Origin: CAZGKW01 sp964526295
GTDB taxonomy: Bacteria; Planctomycetota; Phycisphaerae; FEN-1346
Assembly (NCBI GenBank): GCA_964526295.1
Contig: CAZGKW010000001.1
Location: 1-64,000 of the forward strand
DNA: 64,000 bases
Direction: 5' to 3'
In this document: positions 1-9,291 of the stretch, piece by piece
Numbering within the stretch: the stretch's first letter is position 1
Layout of the letters: the number at the start of each line of letters is the position of its first letter
The notes under the pieces: model-generated
What the model saw: the letters and a program-made list of their open reading frames with translations, nothing else
Database searches by the model: none
Told to the model about the DNA's origin: nothing
Position numbers and translations under genes: made by a program

Positions 1-92
1 AACGGGCACGGGCCGTACTGAATAATGTGCAATCTGCTTGATACACTACACTAGCCTGGAGGAAGACACCGACGAGCGAGGAGACGACCACC

Positions 93-1529
93 ATGGCCGA
101 GACGAGGCCGGACGCCGATGCCGTTCGCCGCCGGGCCGAGGAGGCCGGCCAGGGACACGTGTTCCGCTTCTGGGACGAGCTGCCCGAGGAGCGGCGCGAG
201 CGGCTGCTGGAGGAAGTCGCCCAGGTCGACTTCGACGAGCTCTCTAGGCTGGTCGAAGAGCTGGTCGAGGGCGACCAGACCGCCGAGATGCCGGACGACC
301 TCGAGCCCGCCCCGTTCATCCCCCTGCCGACCAGCGACGAGGAGCGACGCCGGCGCGACGAGATGCGGCGCCTGGGCCGGGACCTCATCGCCGCCGGCCG
401 CGTGGGTGCCCTGACGGTGGCCGGCGGCCAGGGCACCCGCCTGGGCTACGAGGGCCCGAAGGGGGCGTTCCCGGTCGGGCCGGTCTCGGGGCGGCCGCTG
501 TTTCAGCTCTTCGCCGAGGGGCTCCTCGCCGCCCGCCGGGCCCACGGGGCCGCCGTCCCCTGGTACATCATGACCAGCCGGGCCAACGACCAGGCCACCC
601 GCGACTTCTTCGAGGCCCACGGCTACTTCGACCTCCCGCGGCAGGACGTCCGGTTCTTCACCCAGGGGAGGATGCCGGCGGTGGACTTCGAGGGCCGGCT
701 CATCCTGGCCGACAAGGACCGGCTGTTCTGGAGCCCCGACGGTCACGGCGGGACGATCCGGGCCCTCGCCCGGACCGGGATGCTCGAGGACATGCTGTCC
801 CACGGCATCGAACACATCAGCTATTTCCAGGTGGACAATCCGCTCGTGCAGCCCGTCGACCCCGTCTTCATCGGCTACCACGCGAGCGCCTCGAGCGACA
901 TGTCGAGCAAGATGGCCCGGAAGCGCGACGCCGGCGAGAAGCTGGGCCATTTTTGCGAAAGCGACGGGCGGCTCATCGTCGTCGAGTACAGCGACATGCC
1001 CCAGGAGCTGACCGAGCAGCGGGACGAGGACGGGCGGCTGCGGTTCGAGGCGGGCAGCATCGCCATCCACGTCATCTCCCGCCGGTTCGTCGAGCGGCTG
1101 ACCGAGGCCGACCGATTCGCCCTGCCCTTCCACCGGGCCGAGAAGAAGGTCCCGTGCGTCAACGAGGCCGGCCGGCGCCGCGAGCCCGACGAGCCCAACG
1201 GCGTCAAGTTCGAGACGTTCATCTTCGACGCCCTGCCCATGGCCGAGAACCCCATCGTCCAGGAGATCGACCGGGCCGAGGAGTTCAGCCCCGTCAAAAA
1301 CGCCGACGGCCCCGACAGCCCCGCCACCGCCCGGCGGGACATGGTCCGCCAGGCCGCCCGGTGGCTGGAGGCGGCCGGCGTCGACGTGCCGCGCAACGAC
1401 GAAGGCGAGCCGGCCGTCCGGGTCGAGATCAGCCCGCTCGTCGCGCGCGATGCGGAGGAACTGAGGGAGTGGGTCGAGCAGGAAGGCGTCAAGGAAATCG
1501 ACGAGGACCTCTACATCGGCCCGTCCTGA
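93..1529 (+). CDS. UDP-N-acetylhexosamine pyrophosphorylase-like (UDPGP/UAP1 family)
   Basis: Predicted cytoplasmic nucleotidyltransferase forming a UDP-sugar (probably UDP-GlcNAc/GalNAc) from UTP and the sugar-1-phosphate. The 478-residue protein has the nucleotide-binding loop AGGQGTRLG at about residues 110-118, followed by PKG, as in eukaryotic UAP1-type enzymes. Further UAP1-like segments are VDNPLVQPVDPVFIGYH, DGRLIVVEYSDMP and NGVKFETFIFDALPM. The start at 93 has a GAGGAG ribosome site about 8 bases upstream and gives the expected family length. It stands alone on the plus strand, tail to tail with queA. The family is common in eukaryotes and patchy in bacteria. Glucose-1-phosphate as substrate cannot be excluded from sequence alone. 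Confidence 0.88.
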   Translation: MAETRPDADAVRRRAEEAGQGHVFRFWDELPEERRERLLEEVAQVDFDELSRLVEELVEGDQTAEMPDDLEPAPFIPLPTSDEERRRRDEMRRLGRDLIAAGRVGALTVAGGQGTRLGYEGPKGAFPVGPVSGRPLFQLFAEGLLAARRAHGAAVPWYIMTSRANDQATRDFFEAHGYFDLPRQDVRFFTQGRMPAVDFEGRLILADKDRLFWSPDGHGGTIRALARTGMLEDMLSHGIEHISYFQVDNPLVQPVDPVFIGYHASASSDMSSKMARKRDAGEKLGHFCESDGRLIVVEYSDMPQELTEQRDEDGRLRFEAGSIAIHVISRRFVERLTEADRFALPFHRAEKKVPCVNEAGRRREPDEPNGVKFETFIFDALPMAENPIVQEIDRAEEFSPVKNADGPDSPATARRDMVRQAARWLEAAGVDVPRNDEGEPAVRVEISPLVARDAEELREWVEQEGVKEIDEDLYIGPS

Positions 1530-1585
1530 ACGGACCAGCCGACGCAGCCCGTGACCCGCCGCTCCCCGGAAGTTCCGTCGACGCA

Positions 1586-2656
1586 TCACAGGACCAGCAT
1601 GGCGTCGCCGTAGCTGTAGAAGCGATAGCCCTCCCGCTTTGCCTCCTCGTAGGCCGCCAGCACCCGCTTTGTCCCCCCGAAAGCGCAGACCATCGCCAGG
1701 AGCGTCGTCCGCGGCAGGTGGAAGTTCGTCACGAGCGCCTCGACCGCCCGAAACCTATACGGCGGGTAGATGAAGAGCCGCGTCCAGCCCTCGCCGGCCC
1801 GGACGGCGCCGGACGGACCGGCCGCCCACTCCAGGGCCCGCACGGTCGTCGTGCCGACCGCGACGACGCGGCCGCCCCGCCGGCGGGCCGCCTCGATCCG
1901 TTCGGCCGTCGCCCGGGGAACCTCGACGTGCTCGGCGTGCATCTCGTGGTCGGCAAGCCGCTCGCAGCGGATCGGCTGGAACGTCCCCAGGCCCACGTGG
2001 AGCGTCAGGCCGGCCCGCTCGATGCTCCGCTCATCCAATGCCGCCAGGACCCGCGGCGTGAAGTGGAGCCCGGCCGTCGGTGCGGCCACCGCCCCGTCGG
2101 CCCGAGCGTAGACCGTCTGGTAGTCCACGCCGTGGGTCTCGGTCGGCCGATCGCCGGCGGCGTCGCGCCGGATGTACGGCGGGAGCGGCGTCCGGCCGAC
2201 CCGGCGGAGCAGCTCGAGCGCCTCGGTCCCCACCGGCGGCCGGACGTGCCAAAGGCCCCCCTCGCCCCGCCGCACCAACTCCAGTTTTGCGGCCTCCCGG
2301 CCGTCGCGGTCGAGGACGGCGAGCGTCTCGCCTTCGCGGATCCGGCCCCGGCCGGCCAGGAGCACCTCCCACAGGCCGTCGGGCCGCTGGCGGAGGAAGC
2401 AGCCCTCGATCCGCCCGCCGCTCGAGCGCCGGGCGACGATGGCCGCCGGAATGACCCGCGTGTCGTTGACCACCACCAGGTCGCCGGGGGCCAGCAGCCC
2501 CGGCAGGTCGCGAAACCGCCGGTGGGCCACCTCGCCCGTGGTCCGGTCGAGGACGAGCAGCCGGGAGGCGTCGCGCGGCCGCACCGGCTCCTGGGCGATC
2601 CGCTCCGGCGGCAGGTCGTAGTCGAAGTCCGACACTCTGGCGTCTTCAGGTGGCAT
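1586..2656 (-). CDS. queA: S-adenosylmethionine:tRNA ribosyltransferase-isomerase
   Basis: Transfers and rearranges the ribose of SAM onto 7-aminomethyl-deazaguanine in tRNA, the penultimate step of queuosine synthesis. The 356-residue length is normal for QueA. The N-terminus has the family signature FDYDLPPERIAQEPVRPRDASR, shown here in part at about residues 11-30; GVDYQTVYA and APTAGLHFTP are further conserved blocks, and the C-terminus has LVTNFHLPRTTLLAMV. It is transcribed away from the acyltransferase at 2775. No tgt partner gene is adjacent, unlike the queA-tgt pairs of many bacteria. Confidence 0.96.
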   Translation of the reverse strand: MPPEDARVSDFDYDLPPERIAQEPVRPRDASRLLVLDRTTGEVAHRRFRDLPGLLAPGDLVVVNDTRVIPAAIVARRSSGGRIEGCFLRQRPDGLWEVLLAGRGRIREGETLAVLDRDGREAAKLELVRRGEGGLWHVRPPVGTEALELLRRVGRTPLPPYIRRDAAGDRPTETHGVDYQTVYARADGAVAAPTAGLHFTPRVLAALDERSIERAGLTLHVGLGTFQPIRCERLADHEMHAEHVEVPRATAERIEAARRRGGRVVAVGTTTVRALEWAAGPSGAVRAGEGWTRLFIYPPYRFRAVEALVTNFHLPRTTLLAMVCAFGGTKRVLAAYEEAKREGYRFYSYGDAMLVL

Positions 2657-2736
2657 GCACGCTCCGCTGTGCGGCGGATTCTAGCCGACCGAGGCGCTTG
2701 GGGCAACCGGCGCGGGGCGGCCTGCTCGCCCTCCGC

Positions 2737-2766
2737 TTGACACCTCCCGAGCCGGGCATCTACAAT
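2737..2766 (+). promoter_or_regulatory. sigma70-type promoter for the acyltransferase/lyase transcript
   Basis: TTGACA at 2737-2742 and TACAAT at 2761-2766, separated by 18 bases. Only 8 bases lie between the -10 box and the ATG at 2775, so the transcript would start at or within one or two bases of the start codon (leaderless or nearly so). No Shine-Dalgarno sequence precedes the ATG, which fits. Confidence 0.7.
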
Positions 2767-2774
2767 CCGGGCCC

Positions 2775-3728
2775 ATGAAGCGTCTCCGCCGGCACATCGT
2801 CTGGCTGCTCCAGTACTGGGCCCTTCGGGTGGTCCAGAGTCTGCTCATGTGTTTTCCGATCGATGCGAACCTGGCGACCGCCCGCATCGCGGGCGACCTG
2901 CTCTACGCCCTGGACCGGCGGCACCGGCGGATCGCCCTGCGGAACCTCCGGGCCAGCTTCCCCGAGAAGGGCGAGGCCGAGCTCCGCCGCATCGCCCGCG
3001 AGTCGTTCCGGCATATGATCATGGTCGGGGTCGAGGTCCTGTGCATGCCCCGCCTGGTCCAGTTCAACAGCTTCACCCGGCACGTTTCGCTGGAGCCGGG
3101 CACCCTCCGGGCGATGGGCCTGATCGCCGGCGGGCCCTACCTCATCGTGGGCGGCCACTTCGGCAACTGGGAGATCGCCACTTACTTCCTCAGCACGATG
3201 GGCCTGCCGCCCGTCTCGGTGGGCCGGCCCCTGGACAACCCCTACCTCGACCGCCACATCAAGCGGATTCGCGAGCAGCCCGGCCAGGAGATCCTGTCGA
3301 AGTTCGGCATGACCGAACGGGCGGTCGAGCTGCTCCGCCAGGGGCGGGGCCTGGCCTTCCCGGCCGACCAGGACGCCGGACGCCGGGGCTTCTTCGTCGA
3401 CTTCTTCGGCCGGAAGGCTTCCGTCTACAAGAGCATCGCCTACCTCGCCCTCCACGAGCGGGTCCCCATCATCGTCGGCGGAACCTACCGGGTGGGCAAG
3501 CGGTTCCTCTACCGGGCCAAGGCCCAGGACGTCATCGACCCGGCCGAGTACGACCTCAGCCGCGACGGGGCCATCGCCATCACCCAGCGGTACACGAAGG
3601 CCCTGGAAGACCTGGTCCGCATCGCACCGGAACAGTACCTGTGGGTCCATCGGCGGTGGAAGACCCGCCCGCCCGAGGAGCGGCGGCGACGCCGCGAGAT
3701 GGGCCTGCCCGAGAAGGACAAGGGGTGA
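2775..3728 (+). CDS. Lysophospholipid/lipid A acyltransferase (LpxL/HtrB-type)
   Basis: Membrane-associated acyltransferase expected to add a secondary acyl chain to lipid A or a related glycolipid on the cytoplasmic face of the inner membrane. The 317-residue protein has a hydrophobic N-terminal segment (about residues 9-27) and the catalytic HX4(D/E) motif as HFGNWE at residues 128-133. FPADQDAGRRGFFVDFFG at about 195-212 matches the second conserved block of the family. It heads a two-gene transcript: the next gene starts 4 bases after its stop. With kdsB elsewhere in the window it supports a lipopolysaccharide-type outer membrane. The exact acceptor cannot be told from sequence. Confidence 0.85.
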   Translation: MKRLRRHIVWLLQYWALRVVQSLLMCFPIDANLATARIAGDLLYALDRRHRRIALRNLRASFPEKGEAELRRIARESFRHMIMVGVEVLCMPRLVQFNSFTRHVSLEPGTLRAMGLIAGGPYLIVGGHFGNWEIATYFLSTMGLPPVSVGRPLDNPYLDRHIKRIREQPGQEILSKFGMTERAVELLRQGRGLAFPADQDAGRRGFFVDFFGRKASVYKSIAYLALHERVPIIVGGTYRVGKRFLYRAKAQDVIDPAEYDLSRDGAIAITQRYTKALEDLVRIAPEQYLWVHRRWKTRPPEERRRRREMGLPEKDKG

Positions 3729-3732
3729 AACG

Positions 3733-5457
3733 ATGACGGCACGGACTGGCGCGCGGAACGCCGGACGGTTCGCCGCCGGCGCGATGGCTGTGCTGGCCGC
3801 CTGGCTCGGCGCCGCGGGCCCCACGGTCGCCGAGACCGGGGAGAAGCTCGACCGCGGCCTCGTCGCCCTGCGGCGGGAGGACGGGGAGGTTTACATCGGC
3901 TGGCGGCTGCTGGCCTCCGACCCGCCCGATGCGGCCTTCCACGTCTATCGCCACACGGGCGGCGCCGCGCCGCAACGCCTGACGGCCGAACCGGTCCGCG
4001 ACAGCACGAACGTCGTGGACGATGGACCCCCGCGAGACATCGGCCTGGCTTACTCCGTGGCGCCGGTCGCAGGCGGCGCAGAACGGCCGCGATGTGCACC
4101 CGTCGCCCCCCGCGAAGCCTGGCCGGGGGCTTCCTACATCCGCATCCCACTGGAAGCGGGCGACGACTTCCAGAAGGTCGGCGTCGGCGACCTCGACGGC
4201 GACGGACGCTACGACTACGTCATCAAGCGGCCCAACTTCAACGTCGACCCCTACCAGAAGCCCGGCTACTGGAAGAAGGGCCCCGAGCCCTACAAGCTCG
4301 ACGCCTACTCCGCCGACGGGCGGTTCCTGTGGCGGCACGACATGGGCTGGTCCATCGAGACCGGCATCTGGTACAGCCCGTTCGTCGTCTACGACGTCGA
4401 CGGCGACGGACGGGCCGAGGTCTACGCGAAGGGCGGCGAGGGCGACCCCCGCGAGCCCACCGGCCACGTCCGCACCGGTCCGGAATGGCTCCTCAAGCTC
4501 GACGGGCGGACGGGCCGGACCGTCTCGCGGGTCCCCTGGCCCAGCCGCGAGGGCCTCGGCGACTACAACTACTTCTGCCGCAACTTTCTGGCCGTGGCCT
4601 ACCTGGACGGGCGACGGCCGCACCTCGTCGTCGAGCGGGGCACGTACCGGCACATCCGGATGGAGGCCTACGGGCCGGAGATGGGGCCCGTATGGAAGTG
4701 GTTCTCGGCCGACGACGCCCCCGAGTTCCGCGGCCAGGGGGCCCACACGCTCCTCGCCGCCGACGTCGACGCCGACGGCCGGCAGGAGCTGGTCATGGGC
4801 TCGGGATGCATCGACGAGACGGGCGAGGCGCTCTGGTGCACCCGCATGGGCCACCCGGACGTCTGCTTCGTGGGCGAGATCGACCCGGACCGCCCCGGCT
4901 GGGAGGTCTTTCTCGGCTACGAGACCCGCCAGAAAACCGACGGCGTGTGCCTCCTCGATGCCCGCACCGGCGAGAAGCTCTGGGCCTACGACGGCCCCAC
5001 CCACCACGTCCACAGCCAGGGGATGTGCGGCGACATCCTCGCCGACCACCCCGGCCAGGAGTGCTATGCCGGCGAGAAGGACGGGAGCCAGTACTGGCTC
5101 TACACGGCGGCAGGCCGGCGCATCGGGAGGGAGCGGATCGGAGGCCTCGCCCCGTGGACGGTCTGGTGGGACGCCGATCCGCAGAAGGAGCTGCTCCACG
5201 GCCGCACGGTCCGCGACTACGAGGGCAGGACGTGGGTTGAGATGGGTGACATACGCCGGGCGGTGCTGGTGGCCGACGTTCTCGGCGACTGGCGGGAGGA
5301 GATCGTCGTCTCGGCCCCGAATGAGATTCGCATCTACACCACGACCGTCCCGGCCACGACCCGCCGCACCTGCCTCATGCAGGACCGCCACTATCGGACG
5401 TACGTCGCGACGAGCGGCTCGGGCTACCACACGCCGCCCCAGCACGCCCGGCCGTGA
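3733..5457 (+). CDS. Secreted rhamnogalacturonan lyase-like protein (PL11-type)
   Basis: Likely exported polysaccharide lyase acting on rhamnogalacturonan-like polymers. The 574-residue protein begins with a signal peptide (Arg-rich start, hydrophobic residues about 12-32, AETGE cleavage region). The mature N-terminus, RGLVALRREDGEVYIGWRL then FHVYR, resembles the start of family 11 lyases. Calcium-binding propeller repeats of the DxDGDGxxD kind occur near residues 153-161 (DLDGDGRYD), 219-227 (DVDGDGRAE) and about 343-350 (DVDADGRQE). Its place behind the acyltransferase suggests co-transcription, not a shared pathway. A general FG-GAP/VCBS-repeat glycan-binding protein is the alternative. 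Confidence 0.8.
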   Translation: MTARTGARNAGRFAAGAMAVLAAWLGAAGPTVAETGEKLDRGLVALRREDGEVYIGWRLLASDPPDAAFHVYRHTGGAAPQRLTAEPVRDSTNVVDDGPPRDIGLAYSVAPVAGGAERPRCAPVAPREAWPGASYIRIPLEAGDDFQKVGVGDLDGDGRYDYVIKRPNFNVDPYQKPGYWKKGPEPYKLDAYSADGRFLWRHDMGWSIETGIWYSPFVVYDVDGDGRAEVYAKGGEGDPREPTGHVRTGPEWLLKLDGRTGRTVSRVPWPSREGLGDYNYFCRNFLAVAYLDGRRPHLVVERGTYRHIRMEAYGPEMGPVWKWFSADDAPEFRGQGAHTLLAADVDADGRQELVMGSGCIDETGEALWCTRMGHPDVCFVGEIDPDRPGWEVFLGYETRQKTDGVCLLDARTGEKLWAYDGPTHHVHSQGMCGDILADHPGQECYAGEKDGSQYWLYTAAGRRIGRERIGGLAPWTVWWDADPQKELLHGRTVRDYEGRTWVEMGDIRRAVLVADVLGDWREEIVVSAPNEIRIYTTTVPATTRRTCLMQDRHYRTYVATSGSGYHTPPQHARP

Positions 5458-5484
5458 AAAGACAATCGCGGCGGCCCGGTTCTC

Positions 5485-5552
5485 GCGCGGTGGTTCTCCG
5501 CAACCACCGTGCAGGGAGGGCTTAGCGCGGCGGGCGCGGAGACCCACCGCGC
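5485..5552. repeat. Two hairpins of the GCGCGG...CTCCG...CCGCGC dispersed family
   Basis: Two adjacent hairpins fill the gap between convergent genes. The first (5485-5512) has 11-base arms with one mismatch around the loop CTCCGC. The second (5525-5552) has 10-base arms with one mismatch and the loop CGCGGAGA, which is the same loop read on the other strand. The two copies therefore lie in opposite orientation. They could also act as a bidirectional terminator, though there is no T-tract. Confidence 0.7.
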
Positions 5553-5579
5553 AGGACTGGGGGATAGCGCTGCACGGGC

Positions 5580-6335
5580 TCAATCTCGGGCCAGATGACG
5601 CCGCCGTCGCCAGGCCATCTCTGAGAGGGCCACGAACACCAGCACCGCCGATGCCGCCGGCCAGAGGACCAGCCGGACGAACCGCTCCCATCCCGTCTCG
5701 GGCCAGCCCTCCCGGCAGAGGCGAATCGCCGCCACCGCCGGGCTGAGGTCCACCAGGCCCGCCAGGTCGATCCGCATCACCTCATGCACGCCGTAGGCCA
5801 CCAGGATGGGCCCCGCCGCGGCGAGCATCGCCCCCAGCATGAGCCACCGGCCGCTCTCGGGGCCGATGCCCACGCTGGCCAGGCGAATCGCCAGGCCCAG
5901 CAGGACGAGCGACCCGACCGCTGCCGCCACCGGCCCCGGCTCAACCGCCCGGTTCGCCACCGACCAGCCCACCAGGGCGAACGGCACGGCGAGCGCCACC
6001 AGGACCACCAGCTCCGCCAACGAACGCAACAGCCAACCCACGGAGACGCGGTCGGCGCCCGCCGCGGCGCGATCGGCAAGCGCCGGCCAGAACGGCCAGA
6101 CCACCACCAGAAAGAACGCTCCCGCGACGACCAGGGCCGACGGGGCCGACGCCGCCGTCACCCACACCGGCCGCGTCGCGAGATCGGGAGCCACGAGCAG
6201 CGAGGGAACGAGCCAGAGAAGCAACCACAGACACCACGCCGCCGGCAGCAGCGGCCACCAGGGCGAGCCGCGCCGACCGGCGTCCGGGGCCTCGCCTGTG
6301 GCAGGGCCGGCCGCCGGGCCTGACGCACGTGCCAT
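5580..6335 (-). CDS. Polytopic membrane protein, last gene of the dcw operon
   Basis: Unrecognised 251-residue integral membrane protein. About six hydrophobic stretches are visible: residues about 27-49, 59-82, 104-126, 135-150, 162-180 and 220-240. The N-terminus is Ala/Gly/Pro rich without a signal peptide and the C-terminus is Arg rich (RRRRHLARD). It starts 3 bases after the ftsQ-like stop, so it is almost certainly co-transcribed with the cell-wall genes. It occupies the place where ftsA would lie in many bacteria but has no resemblance to FtsA. No function is proposed. Confidence 0.75.
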   Translation of the reverse strand: MARASGPAAGPATGEAPDAGRRGSPWWPLLPAAWCLWLLLWLVPSLLVAPDLATRPVWVTAASAPSALVVAGAFFLVVVWPFWPALADRAAAGADRVSVGWLLRSLAELVVLVALAVPFALVGWSVANRAVEPGPVAAAVGSLVLLGLAIRLASVGIGPESGRWLMLGAMLAAAGPILVAYGVHEVMRIDLAGLVDLSPAVAAIRLCREGWPETGWERFVRLVLWPAASAVLVFVALSEMAWRRRRHLARD

Positions 6336-6338
6336 CGC

Positions 6339-7307
6339 TCAGCTCCGCAGGCGATAGGTGGTGGTGTGAGACCGGCGGCGGATCACCTCATTGGGAATGT
6401 CGACGTACTCCAGGACCCCGTCGAAGGCCCCGACCCGCCGGTGCACGTAATCAAGGTACTCGACCTTCTCGGCGACGGACCGCTCGTGAAGCAGGGCCGC
6501 CCGCTCCGTCGGCGCCTTGCCCCACCGAATCTCGGTCTGACCCTCGGTGTAGACGGCGACCTCGCTGCGGCGGCGGCTCAGGCGATACCCGAAGTTCGAA
6601 ACGTCGACGGCGGCCAGCCGGAAGTCCGTTCGCCGCGGCTCCAGTCCCGCGACGATCCGGAGGCCCGCCCGGAGGCTCTCGGCGGTCCAGGCCCGGCCGG
6701 GCGCGGGCGGCTCCTCCGCGACGCCGCGGACCTCCAGCAGCTCCAGGCCGTCGCCCTTCGAGCCGCACGTCGCCAGGACCGGTTCCCGATAGACGCCCGG
6801 CAGCCGCACGCCGTCGTGGGCCGCCAGGTAGAGCGCCTCGCCGCGCCGGACGAACGCCGCGGGCCGCCTGAACCGGAGACGCATCAGCAACCGTTCGCCG
6901 CCGATCCGCGGGTCGCGCTTCTCCACCCGCACGACCTCCTCGACCCAGACGGACCGCTCGTACGCCTCGGCCACGCGGCGGCAGACTGCCCGGTCGAGCA
7001 GGCTGAAGTACGGAGGGAACTCCGGGTCCAGCTTCGCCAAGTCGAGGTCGTCGAGGGCCTCGGGCGGCACCCAGCCGGGCACCTCCTCCAGGGCCAGGTC
7101 CGTCCGCGCGACGACATAGTCGGGATGGCGCTGCACGAGACGGCCCAGTCGATCGAACCCGTAGACGATGCCCCCCGCGCCGGCCGCGATCGCCGCCAGC
7201 ACCAGGGCGGGCTTCAGGAGCCGCCCGGCCAAGCCCGGCACGCCCTCGGCCCGCTCGACCTTCGGCGGCTTCTCGCGCTTCTTGTGCTTGGCTTTGCTTC
7301 GGGCCAA
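6339..7307 (-). CDS. ftsQ: FtsQ-like cell division protein
   Basis: Bitopic membrane protein expected to link inner- and periplasmic-side division proteins. The 322 residues comprise a very basic cytoplasmic tail (MARSKAKHKKREKPPK), one membrane span at about residues 33-51 and a periplasmic part with a POTRA-like segment (WVEEVVRVEKRDPRIG...LRFRRPAAFVRR). The call rests mainly on position directly after ddl in a murC-murB-ddl run, and on topology; sequence similarity is weak, as usual for FtsQ. The start is TTG with AGGAGTGAGG just upstream. ddl ends 45 bases before it. No ftsA or ftsZ follows. Confidence 0.7.
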   Translation of the reverse strand: MARSKAKHKKREKPPKVERAEGVPGLAGRLLKPALVLAAIAAGAGGIVYGFDRLGRLVQRHPDYVVARTDLALEEVPGWVPPEALDDLDLAKLDPEFPPYFSLLDRAVCRRVAEAYERSVWVEEVVRVEKRDPRIGGERLLMRLRFRRPAAFVRRGEALYLAAHDGVRLPGVYREPVLATCGSKGDGLELLEVRGVAEEPPAPGRAWTAESLRAGLRIVAGLEPRRTDFRLAAVDVSNFGYRLSRRRSEVAVYTEGQTEIRWGKAPTERAALLHERSVAEKVEYLDYVHRRVGAFDGVLEYVDIPNEVIRRRSHTTTYRLRS

Positions 7308-7352
7308 CGCCTCACTCCTCGCCGGCGGGCACGCGTTGTTGGGGCCGGGTCC

Positions 7353-8348
7353 TCAGGCCGAATCGCCCTGCGGGGCCGGCGACGTCCGTGCCCGTTCCAG
7401 GGCCAGCTCGACGATCCGCTCGCACAGACGCGGGAACGCGATGCCCGCATGGGCCGCCGCCTTCGGCACCAGGCTGTGGTCCGTGAAGCCGGGGATCGTG
7501 TTCACTTCCAGGACCACCGGCCGCCCGTCCGGGGCGAGCATCAGGTCGACCCGCGACAGGTCGCGGCACCCGAGCGCGTCGTGGGCCGCCAGTGACGTCT
7601 TTACGACCCCCCGCTCCACGTCGGCCGGCAGGCCGTGGTCGAACACGTACTCCGTCCGGTCCGACTCGTACTTGTGGTGAAAGTCATACCACCCGCCGGG
7701 CACGCGGACCTCGACGAGCGGCAGCGGCGTCCGGCCCAGCACGCCGACCGTCAGCTCCCGGCCCTCGACGTGCCGCTCGACGAGCACCGCCTCGTCGTCC
7801 TTCCAGACGGCCTCGGCGGCGCGCCGCAGTGATCGGGCCGAGTCGCACAGGCTGACGCCGAAGCTCGACCCGTCGGCGAGTGGCTTCGCCACCAGGCGCG
7901 GCCCGAGCACCTCGAACGCCTCCACCAGGCGGCCCTCGTCGCCGCGGCGGGCCACGCGAAAGGCCGGCGTCGGCACGCCCGCCTCGAAGAACCGCTCCTT
8001 CGCCTCGACCTTGTGCATCGCCAGACGGCTGGCCCCCGGCCCGGAGCCCGTGTAGGGGGTGCCGAGGGCTTCGAGCTCGGCCTGGACGCCGCCGTCCTCG
8101 CCCCACCGGCCGTGGAGGGCGATGAAGACCGCGTCGAGGTCGCGCACGAGATCGGCCGTCACGTCGCCCGGCCGGACGTCATGGGCCTCGACCGTGTGGC
8201 CCCGGGCCTGGAGGGCCGCCGCCACGGCCCGCCCGCTCAGGAGGCTGACCTCGCGTTCCCGCGAGAGGCCGCCCATCAGGACGCCGACGGCCAGGCGGCC
8301 CGCGCCCGTCTCGACGCCGGCCTGGTGCTGGACGGCGCCTTCGGTCAT
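7353..8348 (-). CDS. ddl: D-alanine--D-alanine ligase
   Basis: Cytoplasmic ATP-grasp enzyme joining two D-Ala residues for the peptidoglycan stem peptide. The 331-residue protein has the N-terminal VGVLMGGLSREREVSLLSG block, the ATP-grasp centre (KPLADGSSFGVS) and the C-terminal EVNTIPGFTDHSLVPKAA motif carrying metal and substrate ligands. The reading frame is open further upstream, but the start was set at 8348 because its ATG overlaps the murB TGA in an ATGA arrangement. This predicts translational coupling. Confidence 0.96.
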   Translation of the reverse strand: MTEGAVQHQAGVETGAGRLAVGVLMGGLSREREVSLLSGRAVAAALQARGHTVEAHDVRPGDVTADLVRDLDAVFIALHGRWGEDGGVQAELEALGTPYTGSGPGASRLAMHKVEAKERFFEAGVPTPAFRVARRGDEGRLVEAFEVLGPRLVAKPLADGSSFGVSLCDSARSLRRAAEAVWKDDEAVLVERHVEGRELTVGVLGRTPLPLVEVRVPGGWYDFHHKYESDRTEYVFDHGLPADVERGVVKTSLAAHDALGCRDLSRVDLMLAPDGRPVVLEVNTIPGFTDHSLVPKAAAHAGIAFPRLCERIVELALERARTSPAPQGDSA

Positions 8349-9232
8349 GGCCACACCTTGATTTCCAGTTCGAGGTACACGTCGAATCGTTCCTTGACGG
8401 CCTGGCGGGCCTGCTCGATCAGGGCGAGGACGTCGGCGGCCTTCGCCTTCGCCTTGTCCTTGATGACGATATAGTTGGCGTGCTTGTGCGAGATCATGGC
8501 CCCGCCGACGGTGGCGCCCTTCAGGCCGACCTGGTCGATCAAGGCCCCGGCGGACATGCCCCGCGGGTTCTTGAAGATGCACCCGGCGGAGGAGGAGCCG
8601 GTGGGCTGGCTGTTTTTCTTGGCGATCCAGATCTTCCGCATCCGAGCCAGGATGGCCTTCTCGGAGTCCGGCAGGAGGCGAAGCTCCGCCTCCAGGACGA
8701 ACCGGGCCGAGATGTTGCTTGTCCGGTACCCGAACGCCAGGTCGTCGCGCTCCCGGTAGAACGTCTGGCCGTGGGCGTCCATCACCTTGACCCGCTCGAC
8801 GGTCTGGCCGATGTCGCCGAACGCGCCGCCGGCGTTCGTCCGGATCCCGCCGCCAATGCTCCCGGGGATGCCCACCAGGCACTCCAGGCCTGAGAGGTCG
8901 GCCCGGGCGGCTTCCTCCACGACTTTCCTCAATGGGGCCGCCGCCCCGGCACGCATCAGGTCCTCGCGGGTCTCGACGTAGCCGAATCCCTGGCGGTTGA
9001 TCCGGACGACCGCGCCGGGCACGCCCTCGTCCTTGACGAGGATGTTCGACCCGCGGCCCATGGCGTAGACGGGCACGCCCTCGGCGTCACATCGCTTCAG
9101 GACGTCGCGGAGCTCCTCCTCGCTGCGCGGCGAGACCAGACACTCGGCCGACCCGCCGATGCCGAACGTCGTGGACCGGCCGACGGGTGCATCGCGCTCG
9201 ACGATGTCCTCGAGTCCCTTAAAGATGTCCAT
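8345..9232 (-). CDS. murB: UDP-N-acetylenolpyruvoylglucosamine reductase
   Basis: FAD-dependent reductase producing UDP-MurNAc. The 295-residue protein has the FAD-binding GRGSNILVKDEG block, GYRTSNI and the catalytic serine region GSSSAGCIFKNP. It ends with a Glu-containing strand (LELEIKVWP) that fits the catalytic Glu position. The short length, without the extra tyrosine loop, points to type II MurB. It overlaps ddl by 4 bases and follows murC by 59 bases. Confidence 0.96.
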   Translation of the reverse strand: MDIFKGLEDIVERDAPVGRSTTFGIGGSAECLVSPRSEEELRDVLKRCDAEGVPVYAMGRGSNILVKDEGVPGAVVRINRQGFGYVETREDLMRAGAAAPLRKVVEEAARADLSGLECLVGIPGSIGGGIRTNAGGAFGDIGQTVERVKVMDAHGQTFYRERDDLAFGYRTSNISARFVLEAELRLLPDSEKAILARMRKIWIAKKNSQPTGSSSAGCIFKNPRGMSAGALIDQVGLKGATVGGAMISHKHANYIVIKDKAKAKAADVLALIEQARQAVKERFDVYLELEIKVWP

Positions 9233-9291
9233 CGCGTGCCCTCGTCGGTCGTGCGGCGCCGCGCCTTAGCGGCCCGGTCCCGTCCGAGCCG

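Noticed and set aside
1..92. Promoter for the UDP-HexNAc pyrophosphorylase gene
   Set aside because: TACACT boxes occur at 42-52, but no acceptable -35 lies at the right distance.
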